The translations under genes were made by a program, and so were the position numbers. Source: Rhynchopus euleeides (lineage: Eukaryota; Euglenozoa; Diplonemea; Diplonemida; Diplonemidae). Taken from it: DNA of 64,000 bases. Shown here piece by piece: positions 9,514 to 21,700 of the stretch. Below the pieces are notes generated by a model. It was not told the origin of the DNA. It searched no databases and saw only the letters and a program-made list of their open reading frames with translations. Numbering within the stretch: position 1 is the stretch's first letter; each line of letters opens with the position of its first letter. The DNA lies in NCBI GenBank assembly GCA_963210315.1, contig OY723285.1, positions 1,054,001 through 1,118,000 on the forward strand, written 5' to 3'.

Positions 9514-12128
9514 GTCGGATGCCCTGCACCTTTTAACGCACCGTCGACAGCACGCTCTCCGCCCCACTTGCCTGTAGTTTCCCACAGGCAGTACACCTTC
9601 GCCGTGTGTCTCGAAAGCGAGACTGCACCGCACAACACTTTCACACTTGATGTGGCTATGAAGCGACAGCACCGTTTGTTTTGGAAAATGAAATATAAAT
9701 CACAGGAACGCACAAAGAACAAAGAATAAGATGAGGGGAGGGGGTGGAAGAAAGAACCGAACCGGGGTATCGAATGTATACAGAAAAGGGGGATATCCAT
9801 GGGAACTTGCCCCCGTCGGCGGACCGCAATACTCTAGCTCTGGGGGCAGAAGGGTTCGGCACAGCCAACACAGGGGCTGTTTGCAGAGGCTGCGGGAGCT
9901 TGTTGCCAACGCCGACCCACACACAACAGGGAAGCAAAAGCTCCAACGGGCTGAAAGGGAGGGGGGCATTGAAATAGAAGTAGAAGGAAGCACAATGATG
10001 ATCTCCCTTCACTCGTTATGCAGTGCCGGGCTCAAAGGGGGGGGTATTCAATGCCCAGAACTTCAGCAAGTCACCTTGGAGTGGTGTCGGAAAAGCCCCA
10101 GAGAGAGATGGGCAGCGGGGGGGGGGGGGGGGGGGGGGCTATCGGTCAGCAGCAAGCGATGAGGGCGTATGGAACGATGTTTGTTGTATTGCATTCTGTA
10201 TTCAACCAGAATTCAAAAGGCGCCCCTCCCCTCCACAGAACAACGGCAGACGCAGGATAGATGTCGCATGGCTGTGTTGCAGCAAAACAACACACACTTT
10301 GGATGACACTCCCCGGACTGTAGTTCGTGCATAGGGTACCCCGAGGGCATGTCTGGGCGCGCTGGGCGTGGTGCCGCTTTTGATAGGACTCCCTCACCAC
10401 CATCCACCTTACGTTGTTGTGCACAAGCGTCAACAGGAATGAAGCACGTAACCCGACCCTCCCCCCGAGTGGGGGAGGGAAGGAAGAGGCTGGCAACCAT
10501 ATTTTTTGACGGGCACATTGGGAATGTGCTCTAATTATAGCAGGGTTTGCAGACACTGTGGCGCAAAAAACCACCGCGCAGAGAAAGGCAACTGCGAGAA
10601 GGGCAACAAGACTGCCGGCTTTGAGGCCGTAGCGTTGGGTCGGGGTGGTATACCTATCACCGGTGCCTCATGGGCAAGCCTCGGCAGGTACAATGGGCTA
10701 CTAAGCTGTGGATGGACCACCGCCTGTACTACTGTGCTTTGAAAGATTTGTTGAACGATTTTGAAACGGTTTTTCAAAGCCCCTTTTGTTTTGGGGACGT
10801 TCGGTGGCTCCTGTCCACTCAAGGTTTCCATTGAGGTGGGCCCACAACCACACACCGCCAGCCAGCCCACCCTCCCGAGGCCATGCGACTGGTGGCTGGG
10901 AGAGATCATATAGAACACCCTCGCTCGACTGCTAATAGCCGGTATGCAGCTTTCTGGGCAAGGGGCGTGTTGAGCGCAGACAAGAAAGATCTGAATGTGT
11001 GGGAGTCAATTCAAGAGACAGCCGCTGATAAACCACGTGTCTGTGAGGTGCAGCCTCAGAGATACTGGAGGCAATCGAGTTGTCTCGCCCGATTTTCGGG
11101 TGTGGGCAACCAGACCTTCACCTGGAGGATCCAGCCAGCTCCAGCCTCAGGGGCTGCACCTCACAGCACAACTGAGACATAACAATGCCCGAAAGTGGCT
11201 CGCAATCCCTGCAGCTGCCGCCCGTTTCTAGAGAGGACTCAGCAATCCTCTAATAGGCGCTTGCACTGAAGGTGATCCGGGTTTGCGGGTTCTACGTCTA
11301 ATATAAACCAGCCCAGTTGGGCCCCTTTGATGTGATGTGCGTGTCGCGGTTCAGTTCCATTCTGTGCGGAAAGCCAGTTGAGTGATGTCCAGCCCTTCAG
11401 GATCCGTGAGCATTCTCCAACGTGGTGGGGGAGGGGGGGAGATGTGGTGGTTGCATGCCAGCAAATAGCAGAAAAGGGAATGTACTGCTGGTATTGAGTC
11501 TGCGGGGTGGTTGGAGGAGGGGGGGGGCTTTTGCGTCTGTGAAATAAGCCTTTTTGGATTGGGTAAGATTTGAGAAGGAACAGGTGTGAAGAGAAGTCCG
11601 GCTTTGTTGTCTTGTGCGCACGAAAGGGCGGTGTATCGTGACCCTGTGACAGGGTGGACGCCCCCCATGTTGCATTCTGTACAACACTGCATGCACCAGG
11701 GCAGGTGTCCCTGATGCTGCGGCTGTTGCAATGCAATGCACGCATCGCACACTCCCACTGACTTCTTCGCATTGGCAAGCAAGTGTGTTTTGGGGCAAAA
11801 CTTAAATATGCCCCCGCTGGATCGCAAAGCGATAGAACAATATTATAACAACTCCCCCCCCTTCCCCCGTCATACAACAAACCAATAACCGACCCCGCTT
11901 CCTGTTGTTGGAACGCAAGCCGACCGACACTCCCCCAGTCTGATGAAGTGGTGTGAAGTGGGGGGGGGGGTCGCGAGATCTGGCAATATCTAAAAAGGCA
12001 ACCGGGTATTCGTGTCGGGTCACGAAAAGCCGTCATGGAAATCATAGAGAAGACCGAAAGTATCACCTGGATGGTTTTGGGAGTATCACTGATCGCACAG
12101 AACACACAACTAAATGACTGTGGACGTA
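9514..12128. other. Intergenic DNA, no supported gene
   Basis: It contains a GAAATAGAAG...CTCCCTTCACTCG motif copy (9971-10015) and a G run of more than 20 (10116-10138). The segment 11590-11780 weakly resembles the Cys/His-coding fragments at 29.2 and 51.9 kb, including a CACACTCCCACTGAC stretch. A 307-residue frame on the minus strand (11239-12162) is proline-rich, crosses C runs and shows no domain, so I do not call it. Nothing else is recognisable. Confidence 0.4.
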
Positions 12129-12159
12129 GGGGGGGGGGGGGGGGGGGCCTCGCTACCAG

Positions 12160-13567
12160 CACGGTGGGATCTTGTAAATTTTACATGTATAACTACAAGT
12201 ATAATACATGTATTATACATGTATAATACTTGCATGTCAACTATTATACATGTATAATACATGTATATGCCTGAAATATACATGTAAAATACATGTATAT
12301 CAAGTAAAAATACAAGTATAATACTTGCATGTCAACTATTATACATGTATTTTTACTTGATATACCGTATACGTAAATATTATGGAACGTAAATATTATG
12401 GAACGGGCCCATTTTTGCCCGGTCCGTTCCATAATATTTACGTTCCAAAATATTTACAGGGCCAGTTGGGGACTCGGTGGTGAGGATGGTTTGCCTCAGG
12501 AATCGCACGAAAAGTGCACGAGTAGGTCCCGTCAGGGACTCTGTATGCCGTCCGATCACCTGGTCCAAGTCCCCGAGTCGCAGAAAGCCCTGTAAATATT
12601 ATGGAACGAAAAAAATCTGGAACGCCAACCCACCAGCGTTCCATAATACCGTATACGTAAATATTATGGAACGTAAATATTATGGAACGGGCCCATTTTT
12701 GGCCGGTCCGTTCCATAATATTTACGTTCCAAAATATTTACAGGGCCAGTTGGGGACTCGGTGGTGAGGACGGCTTGCGTCAGGAATCGCGCGAAAAGTG
12801 CACGAGTAGGTCCCGTCAGGGACTCTGCATGCCGTCCGATCACCTGGTCCAAGTCCCCGAGTCGCAGAAAGCCCTGTAAATATTATGGAACGAAAAAAAT
12901 CTGGAACGCCAACCCACCAGCGTTCCAAAATATTTACGTTCCATAATATTTACGTTCCATAATATTTACGTTCCAAAATATTTACGTATACGGTATTTAC
13001 GTTCCATAATAATTACGTTCCATAATATTTACGTTCCAAAATATTTACGTATACGGTACATGTATTTTACATGTATATTTCAGGCATTTACATGTATTTT
13101 ACATGTATAATACTTGTCATGCAAGTATTATACATGTAAAATACTTGCATGACAAGTAAAATACTTGCATGCAAGTAAAATACATGTATTTTACTTGCAT
13201 GCAAGTATTTTACTTGTCATGCAAGTATTATACATGTATTTTACTTGTCATGCAAGTATTTTACATGTATAATACTTGCATGACAAGTATTATACATGTA
13301 AAATACATGTAAATGCCTGAAATATACATGTAAAATACATGTATATCAAGTAAAAATACAAGTATAATAGTTGACATGCAAGTATTATACTTGTATTTTT
13401 ACTTGATATACATGTATTTTACATGTATATTTCAGGCATATACATGTATTATACATGTATTATACATGTATTATACATGTATTATAGTTGACATGCAAGT
13501 ATTATACATGTATAATACATGTATATACTTGTAGTTATACATGTAAAATTTACAAGATCCCACCGTG
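12160..13567. mobile_element. CACTA-like (CACGGTG-ended) palindrome-rich element
   Basis: The ends are CACGGTGGGATCTTG and its reverse complement, inside inverted repeats of at least 200 bp made of TACATGTA, ACTTGCATGCAAGT and ATACAAGTATA palindromes. The target duplication is AG (12158-12159 and 13568-13569). The uninserted sequence GCTACCAGTCACAGCTC survives at about 62868-62884, which proves the boundaries. The centre (about 12375-12945) is a 284-bp tandem duplication rich in TAAATATTATGGAACG and its complement. No protein is encoded. The overlapping small frames there are repeat translations. Confidence 0.85.
12375..12945. repeat. 284-bp tandem duplication inside the palindromic element
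   Basis: Two nearly identical units begin with inverted ATTATGGAACG motifs and contain GGGCCAGTTGGGGACTCGG at 12459 and again at 12743. They differ by a handful of bases, so the duplication is recent. Confidence 0.8.
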
Positions 13568-13713
13568 AGTCACAGCTCGTCAGTCGGTGAGGGGAAATGG
13601 AGCTGTTGCTCACTTCTTCTCGGACCTGCATCGCACAGGAAGTCCACGAAAGACTAACGCACGAGAACTGATACGCTACTCTCAGTCACACCTGGTAGTG
13701 AGGGCCCCCAGGG

Positions 13714-14468
13714 GGCGGGGATGGGAATCTGAAGAGGTGCTACATAGAGAAGAAAGAGCGGGGGTGTGGCTTCGACAAAAAAAAATATCACTTGGCCAAT
13801 TCCCTGATCGTTGCACTTCCGCCTGACGGACAGCCCGTTGGTAGGAAAATACAGGGCTCGATTGCGCGCCAAATCTGGGGAAACCAAAAGGCAACTCACC
13901 GCAAGCCCTTGCTGTGCGAAGGTGTCTTTTCTTGCAAGATCTCCAAGACCTCCTTTGCGCCACACCGCCTTGAGATGTTCGCACAGGACTTCCACCTCTC
14001 GGGAAACCCGTGACACCCTCAAGACGACAGTGGCGGGCCTTGCAGGAATCTCCGAAACGGCTACAGCTGGCATACATGCCAGACGTGAATCTTTCTATAG
14101 CAGGAGAACACACCGAGCATCTTACTCTTGATGTGGCCTTCACTGCTCGAGACACGTCTGTGTGGGGTGGTGGGGCCCCGTGCCAGATGTAGACGGTCAG
14201 ATGTGTCGCATATTGTAGGACAGGTAGAATGGAATGGTTCCCCATACACACGTCACGAGAGGGGACGGGTGGTAACGACAGTTCCCGAAGCCCTGTTGTG
14301 GTAAAGAAAAGCCGATTTGGCGGGGTGGTTCAGGGTGTGAAGGGGCGTGTGTATGGCACCCACCACCGGATTCTGGTTTGAGATCTCCAGCGCACCCCCC
14401 CCCCCCTTGAAATCTCGCACGCATGAAAATGAAAATGAAAAAGACAAGGCGTTGTTTGTGCGCCAAAC
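13714..14468. other. Intergenic DNA, nothing recognised
   Basis: A C run (14394-14406) and unremarkable sequence. The small frames on both strands overlap one another and show no conserved composition. Confidence 0.4.
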
Positions 14469-15377
14469 CAGGCCTGTGCCTAAATATGGCCAAAAATCGT
14501 CAAAAATGAGAGTTTACACCCAACTTTTTTCCCACTTTTTTTCCTTCGGCGCTGGTCCCTTTTTTTAGCCCAGAACACGGTATTTCAGCGCGAAAACACG
14601 TTCTTTTGCTGCATTTGCACACAACCAATTGACAGCTGGGCTGGGGGTCTCCTTTTTTTGCGTTTTGTTTTACAGGATCTCGCCTGATATGGGAGCCTCC
14701 CGCGAGGGTGCTGGAACCGATATGCCACAGCCCCGTACGCGCAAGGAATTGGCTCCAAGACCAGGCACAAGCCACAGGGGGGTCTGGGGGGCGGAGCCCC
14801 CCAGCCGCCGGAGGCCACGGTAGCGAACGTCCGTTGGCCTGGCTCCATAGTCGCATACGCTCAAGTACAACACAACTGACAGATAGCACATGTCGCATGG
14901 GGGGACGATTAATTGTCGCGCAAAGACACACCACAGGGGGGTCTGGGGGGCGGAGCCCCCCAGCCGCCGGAGGCCACGGTAGTGAACATCTGTTGGTTTG
15001 AGCTCGAGAGCAAGCCTCTGGTCGATGCCATCCCGTGGGAGGTCGCCCGTGGCCTCGTCTTCGTCGTCACTTCCGAGTTCTTGCACAGCCTCCGATTATT
15101 CACGGAGGCTGTACAATAACTTGGAAGTGCCCAAACAGCCACCCGCGGCCACGGGCACCGTGGTCGCGAGCAGCTGCAGGACGGCACTCAGCACAGCACC
15201 CGCGTCAGCGGGGGTGCGGAGCGTGCCCAAAAAAGGCCAGGCATATCCCCCCCCCCCAAAAAGAATCCTAAAAACCCCCAAAAAAAACCCCTACCAAAAA
15301 TATGGGAAGAAAAAAGTGGGAACTTTTTTTCCCTGAGGCCGACCCTTACATCTACATCCGACTTAGGCACAGGCCTG
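14469..15377. mobile_element. hAT-like non-autonomous element, family II copy A
   Basis: The terminal inverted repeat CAGGCCTGTGCCTAA is at both ends, with a perfect 8-bp target duplication CGCCAAAC (14461-14468 and 15378-15385). Eight-base duplications with CAGG ends are the hAT signature. It carries two GC hairpin modules (14777-14822 and 14936-14991). There is no transposase. Copy B at 16244-16993 is the same element lacking one module and its spacer. Confidence 0.9.
14777..14991 (-). repeat. GC hairpin module, pair 2
   Basis: Two modules on the minus strand about 155 bp apart inside the hAT-like copy A. Each keeps the perfect stem and the GCCGCCGGAGGCCACGGTAG flank. Confidence 0.85.
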
Positions 15378-16235
15378 CGCCAAACCCGGGCAAAAAAAAA
15401 AGAAGGAAAGGCCCCCAAGAATAAACGATTAAACTGAGTGCATCTCAAGAGAGAAGGGAGGAACAAAACCCCAGCTTTCTTCGACAGGGCAGGCGAAGCA
15501 TCCTCAAGGATCCGCCACGTTGAAAAACACCATAACACGCACACCCACCCACACCCCACACACGGCCACACACCGCACAGTTCCCTGCAACCGGCCCATC
15601 ATGGGCGGTGGTGCATTCGGGGAACGCGCACCCTTCCTTAGGTGCCACCGGATCGTACCCGTTCACCAATTGGAGGGGCATCAGGTTGTCTACATCGATG
15701 TCGCGCACTCTGAAGCGCTCGGCAGTCCTTGGGGCAGCCATCGTGTGAGTGCGAGTGTGTGTGTGTGGGGGGGAAAATGTGTTGCACAAGCGGATCTTTT
15801 TGTTTGTGCGCACCTGTACGTGTATGGGTGTCCATACGTGCGCTGCCAACAGTCTTTTTTACCGTGACCTGAGCAGGTTATAGCAAAAAACAAAACGATT
15901 TGCTTGTGCGGCTGGCCCCGTCCCCTATGCGGGGCACACGGGTGTTGGACACATCGCACTGCAAACACACACATACACATGAATCTTTTTGGAAAGCGTC
16001 GGTGGCACACCTGGTAGGGGCAAGCCAGTAGTAACATGCCCTTCGAGCCCATAGGGAAGCGCACACCGCTTTGACACACACACCCTCTCGCTCCCTTTGC
16101 CAAGGTCCTCCGAGGTTTAGCGCAAAAAACTAATGCAACCGAGTGAATCACAAGAGATAAGGCAGCAACGACAGTTGGTATTCTTCGAACGCAGAATACC
16201 CCACGGCCTGCCGGGCGTGTGAAGTGTTCGCAAGG
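15378..16235. other. Spacer between two hAT-like copies
   Basis: It contains CA-rich simple sequence (15537-15575) and a segment at 15790-15875 (GTGCGCACCTGTACGTG...CAACAGTC) that recurs diverged at 62390-62455. No gene is supported. Confidence 0.4.
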
Positions 16236-16243
16236 ATCCGCAC

Positions 16244-16993
16244 CAGGCCTGTGCCTAAATATGGCCAAAAATCGTCAAAAACGAGAGTTTACACCCAACT
16301 TTTTTCCCACTTTTTTTCCTTCGGCGCTGGTCCCTTTTTTTAGCCCAGAACATGGTATTTCAGCGCGAAAACACGTTCTTTTGCTGCATTTGCACACAAC
16401 CAATTCACAGCTGGGCTGGGGGTCTCTTTTTTTTGCGTTTTGTTTTACAGGATCTCGCCTGATATGGGAGCCTCCCGCGAGGGTGCTGGAACCGATATGC
16501 CACAGCCCCGTACGCGCAAGGACTTGGCTCCAAGACCAGGTACAAGCCACAGGGGGGGTCTGGGGGGCGGAGCCCCCCAGCCGCCGGAGGCCACGGTAGT
16601 GAACATCTGTTGGTTTGAGCTCGAGAGCAAGCCTCTGGGCGATGCCATCCCGTGGGAGGTCGCCCGTGGCCTCGTCTTCGTCACTTCCGAGTTCCGGTTC
16701 TTGCACAGACTCCGATTATTCACGGAGGCTGTACAATAACTCGGAAGTGCCCAAACAGCCACCCGCGGCCACGAGCACCGTGGTCGCGAGCAGCTGCAGG
16801 ACGGCACTCAGCACATCACCCGCGTCAGCGGGGGTGCGGAGCGTGCCCAAAAAAGGCCAGGCATATCCCCCCCAAAAAAAATCCCTAAAAACCCCCAAAA
16901 AAACCCCCACCAAAAATATGGGAAGAAAAAAGTGGGAACTTTTTTTCCATGAGGCCGACCCTTACATCTACATCCGACTTAGGCACAGGCCTG
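16244..16993. mobile_element. hAT-like non-autonomous element, family II copy B
   Basis: The ends match copy A, CAGGCCTGTGCCTAA. The target duplication is ATCCGCAC (16236-16243 and 16994-17001). It holds one hairpin module (16555-16599). It is nearly identical to copy A elsewhere, so both are young. Confidence 0.9.
16555..16599 (-). repeat. GC hairpin module, single
   Basis: One module with an intact stem in hAT-like copy B. It sits at the position occupied by two modules in copy A. Confidence 0.85.
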
Positions 16994-17001
16994 ATCCGCA
17001 C

Positions 17002-17694
17002 CAGGTGTATTTTTAATCCCCGGTCTTCCCAGCCAAAATTCCCCGATTCATCCCCGCTTTTTTCCAGCTAAAAATGGTACCCAATGTCCCTCCTCCCCAG
17101 TGTGGGGCCCTTGGTCTTGTACCAAATGGGTTCCTTCCACGATTCCTCCCGCTCGCGCCATACTCGGGTGCTGGAGGAAAACCCCCCAAAAAACGGCTTT
17201 CAGGACCGTTATTCCGACGAACCCCCTGATATGCCACAGCTGAAACAGCCCAAGGACTTGCTGCGGTTACTAGACGGGCAGACACACGCTACACGGGGGG
17301 TCTGGGGGGCGGAGCCCCCCAGCCGCCGGAGGCCACGGTAGTGAACATCTGTTCAGTGTGGGCGTACAGATTCTGTGTGTTGTTGGCTGGGTCCTCCTGA
17401 GGCTACTGGAGCTGTTGGATTCCCTGACCTGATGGGAATCGAAGGACTTGGGTACGAGATATCCGCCACAGGGGGGTCTGGGGGGCGGAGCCCCCCAGCC
17501 GCCGGAGGCCACGGTAGTGAACGTCTGGGCTCTTGGCTGGAAAAAACCCGGTTTTAGCTGGAAAAAAACTGGTATTTTGGCTGGAAAAAAACGGTTTTTT
17601 GCTGGAAAAAAAACCTGGTTTTGGCTGGAAAAAAACCGGAAAAAGGGCGGATGCCAAAAAGACTCATCCTCATCCCCCACTAGAAATACACCTG
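17002..17694. mobile_element. hAT-like element, family CAGGTGTATTT
   Basis: The inverted ends are CAGGTGTATTT and AAATACACCTG. The duplication is again ATCCGCAC (16994-17001 and 17695-17702), shared with the neighbouring hAT copy B, so two different hAT families used the same eight bases. The interior carries two hairpin modules (17294-17340, 17472-17517) and an array of GCTGGAAAAAA repeats (about 17536-17640). A right-end relative is visible in reverse orientation at 26493-26570. Confidence 0.85.
17294..17517 (-). repeat. GC hairpin module, pair 3
   Basis: Two intact modules about 178 bp apart, separated by a spacer with the AGATTCTGTGTG phrase, which also occurs between the pair near 54.8 kb. 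Confidence 0.85.
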
Positions 17695-17741
17695 ATCCGC
17701 ACGGTGAAAAAAAAGTTTCCTGAGTTGGCTGCGCCTAACTT

Positions 17742-18716
17742 CAGGGGATAAGATAGGTCTGGTTTTCCGGTTTTCAAAACCAGGGTTTCCCGGTTCCCGG
17801 TTTTCTGGAAAAAAAAAAAAAGGTCGGTCTCATTTTTGGCGGTTTTTCTTGTGACTTTGGGACAGTAAAACAGTCAGAAAAAACGCTATAAAAAAATAGA
17901 AAGTGACCCCATCGTGATCCGCACAGAGCTCAAATAGTCCAAAGAAGGCAGAGAAGCGGAGAAGAAAAATGGACCTAGCGGATGGCCCGGTGGGTGGTGA
18001 CCTCGTCATGCAGGTCTCTTCTGTTTTGAAGGTGCACACATGGTGGACTCCAGCCACCATGTCTAAGAGGGAGTCTAAGACTGCAGTCTGGAGGGCTGAG
18101 ACGAGAACACGAACGACTTTCAAGCAGTCTTGAAGGTCGCCAAGCCTATTGGGGGCAACTAACAGATGAGATTTGTTTGTTGCCTGTCGTCACAGCTAGG
18201 TGCCCATCTCCTCGATAACGGAATGTGTGCAGAGATCTCGTGGACCCTTTGGCCATTCTGTCGTGCACCCACTCCACCCACAACGCACACCTGTCACGAG
18301 TGGTCGCTCCCCCGTCCTCCTCCACCCTGAAGGTTGAACCCTCAAGGACCAGTGATCTCCTGCTGGCCGGGCTGCGATACAGCGAAGCCTTCCTACTTAC
18401 AAGCGAATCCAGACTGTAGTGAACAGATGTTCACTACCGTGGCCTCCGGCGGCTGGGGGGCTCCGCCCCCCAGACCCCCCTGTGTAAAAGCATTGCACCA
18501 GACCGGTTTTTTGGTCGAGAGTCCAAACTTTCAAAGCAGCTGCTGCGCCTGCCCCACCAAGCAGCCTCAGTACGACAGGACGCGCGCAGGCACCGGGCCT
18601 TCTCAGACTCTGGGAGGGTTTGCGCGGGTCGCGCGCGCCGAAGGCGCGCGCGAAAAATTTTCAAAACCAGAAAAACCGGAAAACGGTGCCAGAAAAAAAG
18701 TCTATCTTATACCCTG
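17742..18716. mobile_element. hAT-like element, family III copy 1
   Basis: The ends are CAGGGGATAAGATAG and CTATCTTATACCCTG. The target duplication CCTAACTT (17734-17741 and 18717-18724) is perfect. It contains one hairpin module (18435-18480), a GC hairpin TCGCGCGCGCC...GGCGCGCGCGA (18627-18651) and a TGACCCCATCGTGATCCGCAC block. It ends only about 60 bp from the stop codon of the membrane-protein gene at 18777, so it may lie within that gene's 3' untranslated region. Confidence 0.9.
18435..18480 (+). repeat. GC hairpin module, single, in hAT family III
   Basis: Intact module preceded by CAGATGTTCACT. The equivalent module in the sister copy at 34256-34291 has lost half of its stem. Confidence 0.85.
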
Positions 18717-18776
18717 CCTAACTTACAAAACAAAAAAAATCGCCGGGAACAACCCCACCCCCACACCCCCCCCCCC

Positions 18777-21700
18777 TCATGTCACGTAGCCCCGCTGGCT
18801 TGACAGCGACGCCCGACGCGGGAGCAGGGGCGACTCGATCTCTGCGAGTGATGGCGAGAAGGAGGGAGGGGTCAGGCGTGCAGACGAAAGGGCGGAGAGG
18901 GGCTGTCCCAGCCGGGGGGAGTATGGCGCCGACCTGGAGGAGCGCGGCGTCCCGCCCGACACGCTGTCGATGCTGACGAGGTTGATGTCCTCGATGGACG
19001 GCATCTGCACCAGCGACGTATGCGGCTCCCTCACCAAGCTCGGCAGATTCCTCCCCCTCGTCCTCGCGCCCCTCTGCTGCGGCAGCGTCTGCGTCAGCAT
19101 GCCCGACTGCTCCGACTCGCTCCTGTTGATGCTGATCGACGGCAGCTCCTCCACCACCCCATGGTCCTCCGCCCCCCACGCCACGTCACCACCCTCCACC
19201 ACCAGCAGGTCCGGGGGGCACGACACCACGTCACCGCCCTCGGCACACAAACCGCCTTCCTCTCGCTGGCGGTATACATCCAGCTGCAGGCAGGCACGCC
19301 TCCGGGACACGATGATGTAAAACTCTGTTGCAAAATCGCATGCCGTCCTGAAGATGAGAACGACCGTAGCGCAGAGAAGCAATGCCGAGGCGATGCGGAA
19401 AGCAGGGTCGAGCGGGTCGTCGTGATAGAACCCCACAGCCATGAAGAACATCGCAGACGCCTGAAGCCCCAGGGCTACCACATCCAAGACAGCGTCGCGG
19501 AAGCGCGCGTGAGGCCAGAGTGCGGATTCCAACGCGAGGAGGAGGGTGAAGATGATGCCGATTGTGAGTTTGATGTGCCCACACCCCGTGGAGGTGTCGG
19601 GCCTGGCGCTCTGGACTGCGGAGAGGGCGAAGCTGGCGCTGAACTCGACGAAGGCGAACCACGCAGACCCCTGGCGGTAGGAGCGGAGCACGGAGGCGTA
19701 GCGCTGCACCCACATCTTCTTGGGGCTGAGGTTGACCCACTCCCCGGGGCCCAGCATCACGGAGGTCAGCCAGCGCTTCCGCGATGTCGCCCGGGCGTAC
19801 ACCGCGTGGCGGGGGACGCTGGATACGACCTCCCTGAGGACCATGCAGGGGATGGCGATGCACAGCACGACGCATGTCGCGCCCACTGCGAAGTGCCACC
19901 CATTCTTCGGCTGCAGGACGAGGCTCATGCCTGCCAGGGTCAGCCCCTGGTAGAGGTACATGAAGATGAAGAGGGGTGCAGAGGGGATCCGCATGAAGCC
20001 CTGCGTGTCGATGCCTTCGAAGAACATCGGCAGCGCCTTGGCACCCCCGCGGGCAGCCACCTGGAGCAGGATGTAGCAGAGGAGGCCGAAGCCGAGCGTG
20101 ATGGCGGTGTTGCCCAGCACGGTGCCCAGGGCCTGGCTGCCGTCCACCTCAAGCCCTGTTGGGTTGAGAGGCGATGGGATGCCAGCGCCGCAGGCGCCCC
20201 CTAGCACAGCGAGGCGCATGGCGCTGCCGGCGGCGGTGCCGGTGGAGACGACAGCACCGACTGCTGCGGCGGAGGCGCCCTGCTCGACGTGTTCACGCTC
20301 CTGCACCACCTCGCGCAGCTGTGTCGGGGGTGACGGTGTTTCCGCAACCGCTGCCACCTGTGGCGGCCGTGTGGCAGGCAGTGCCGTCTCCGGCACCCCC
20401 GTGTGACGCTGCGTGGCCTGCGGCGCAGGCGACACCACCTCCCCTGCAGGGATGGCCGAGGCGGGCAGTGCCGTGGGGGGTGCGGGCGTCGGAGGTGTCG
20501 GTGTCAGGGGCGGCATCGTCTCGGGGATCTCCGTCGGAGGTGCCGGTGTCGGGGGTGAGGGTGTCGGCGGGGCGGGTGTTGGGGGCGAAGGCGTCGCCGG
20601 CGCTGCCGTCGGCGGCGCCGGCGTCGGGGGCCCAGGCGTCGGAGGCGCTGCCGTCGGCGGCGCGGGCGTTGGAGGCGCTGCCGTCGGAGGCGCCCCTGTC
20701 GGCGCCGCAGGCGTCGGGGGCGTGGGTGTCGGCGGTGCCACAGTGGGCGGGGGCGGAGTCGGCGGCACAGGCGTCGGCGGCGCCCCTGTCGGGGGCGCAC
20801 CTGTCGCAGGCACCTCCGTCGGCGGCGCTGCCGTCGGCGGGATGGCAGTCGGCGGCACAGGCGTCGGCGGTGCCCCCGTCGCAGGAGCACCCGACGGAGG
20901 CCCCGCCGTAGGCGGGGCCGCTGTCGCAGGCGCAGGCGTCGGCGGCGCCACTGTCTCCGGCGCACCAGTCGGCTCGGGAAAAAACCACTCCAGCCGCGAC
21001 ACCCCATCACCCGCAAGGGTGCCACCCGCCACACCCGAGACGCCCTCCTCACGCATGCCCTGCACACGCGGCAGCCCCACACGCTTGAACACGGCTGCGA
21101 CCGACCAGCTGTCCGCCCCACCCCCCGCATCGATAACAACCGACGCCGCATCCAACGCCTCAAACTGGCAGCTGTGCACCGCCAGCACCACTGCGCCCTG
21201 CGGCGCCACCACCACCCCGCTGCAGCTGTCCTTACTCCTCGACACAACTGTGACGGTGAAGGTGCCCAGGCTTCGGTCCTCAGGGAGGGACCCCATCTCG
21301 ACCTCCACCACGATGCGCCCCATGCGGTACCACTCTGTGGGGTCGCGCCCTGGCACCCCTCCCTCCAGCCAGTGATCCGGCCGGTACCCCGCGGCCCGGA
21401 CGTACCACTGGGTCCATATGGGGTGCATTGCGCCGAAGAGGAACACCGCCTCCAATACCTCGAGGCGTGCGACCTGCATGGGGTCCGTCCCCCGGGGGTT
21501 CCCCTGCACCAACAGGGTGTCGGCGACGGGGAAGGGGCAGGGGTCTTTCAGCTCATACACCTGGCCCAAGTCGGCAGGGCCTACGATGCCTGCGCGGCAG
21601 CCTCGGTAGTCTCGGGAGACGCGGTTGAAGTCGACAATCTCGTGTGTGTCAGAGTCTGGAGTGGCACCCACTGTAACCCGAACCGACCCCAGGGGGGGGA

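Larger units (their letters stand above)
12129..13713. mobile_element. GGGGGCCCTCGCTACCAG MITE, copy 1, split by a CACGGTG element
   Basis: The left end (G run plus CCTCGCTACCAG to 12159) and the right part (13568-13713, ending CCTGGTAGTGAGGGCCCCC) are the two halves of the small element also seen at 35407-35514 and 62852-62962. The right half is longer than in the other copies by about 55 bp of unrelated sequence (about 13622-13676). The left G run has grown to about 19 G. Confidence 0.7.

Noticed and set aside
11239-12162. 307-codon minus frame
   Set aside because: Proline and histidine rich through C runs, overlaps a transposon end, no domain.
12380-12946. Several repeated small frames (IIFTFHNIYV type)
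   Set aside because: They translate the tandem 284-bp repeat and appear on both strands; there is no coding signal.
14777-17517. CRISPR-like spaced repeats
   Set aside because: Modules are few, irregularly spaced, inside transposons, and the context is eukaryotic.
19020-20204. 394-codon plus-strand frame
   Set aside because: It lies antisense to the membrane-protein gene; openness follows from that gene's codon bias.
20413-21375. 320-codon glycine/valine-rich plus-strand frame
   Set aside because: A mirror of the Pro-Thr stalk minisatellite; the coding sense is the minus strand with signal peptide and helices.
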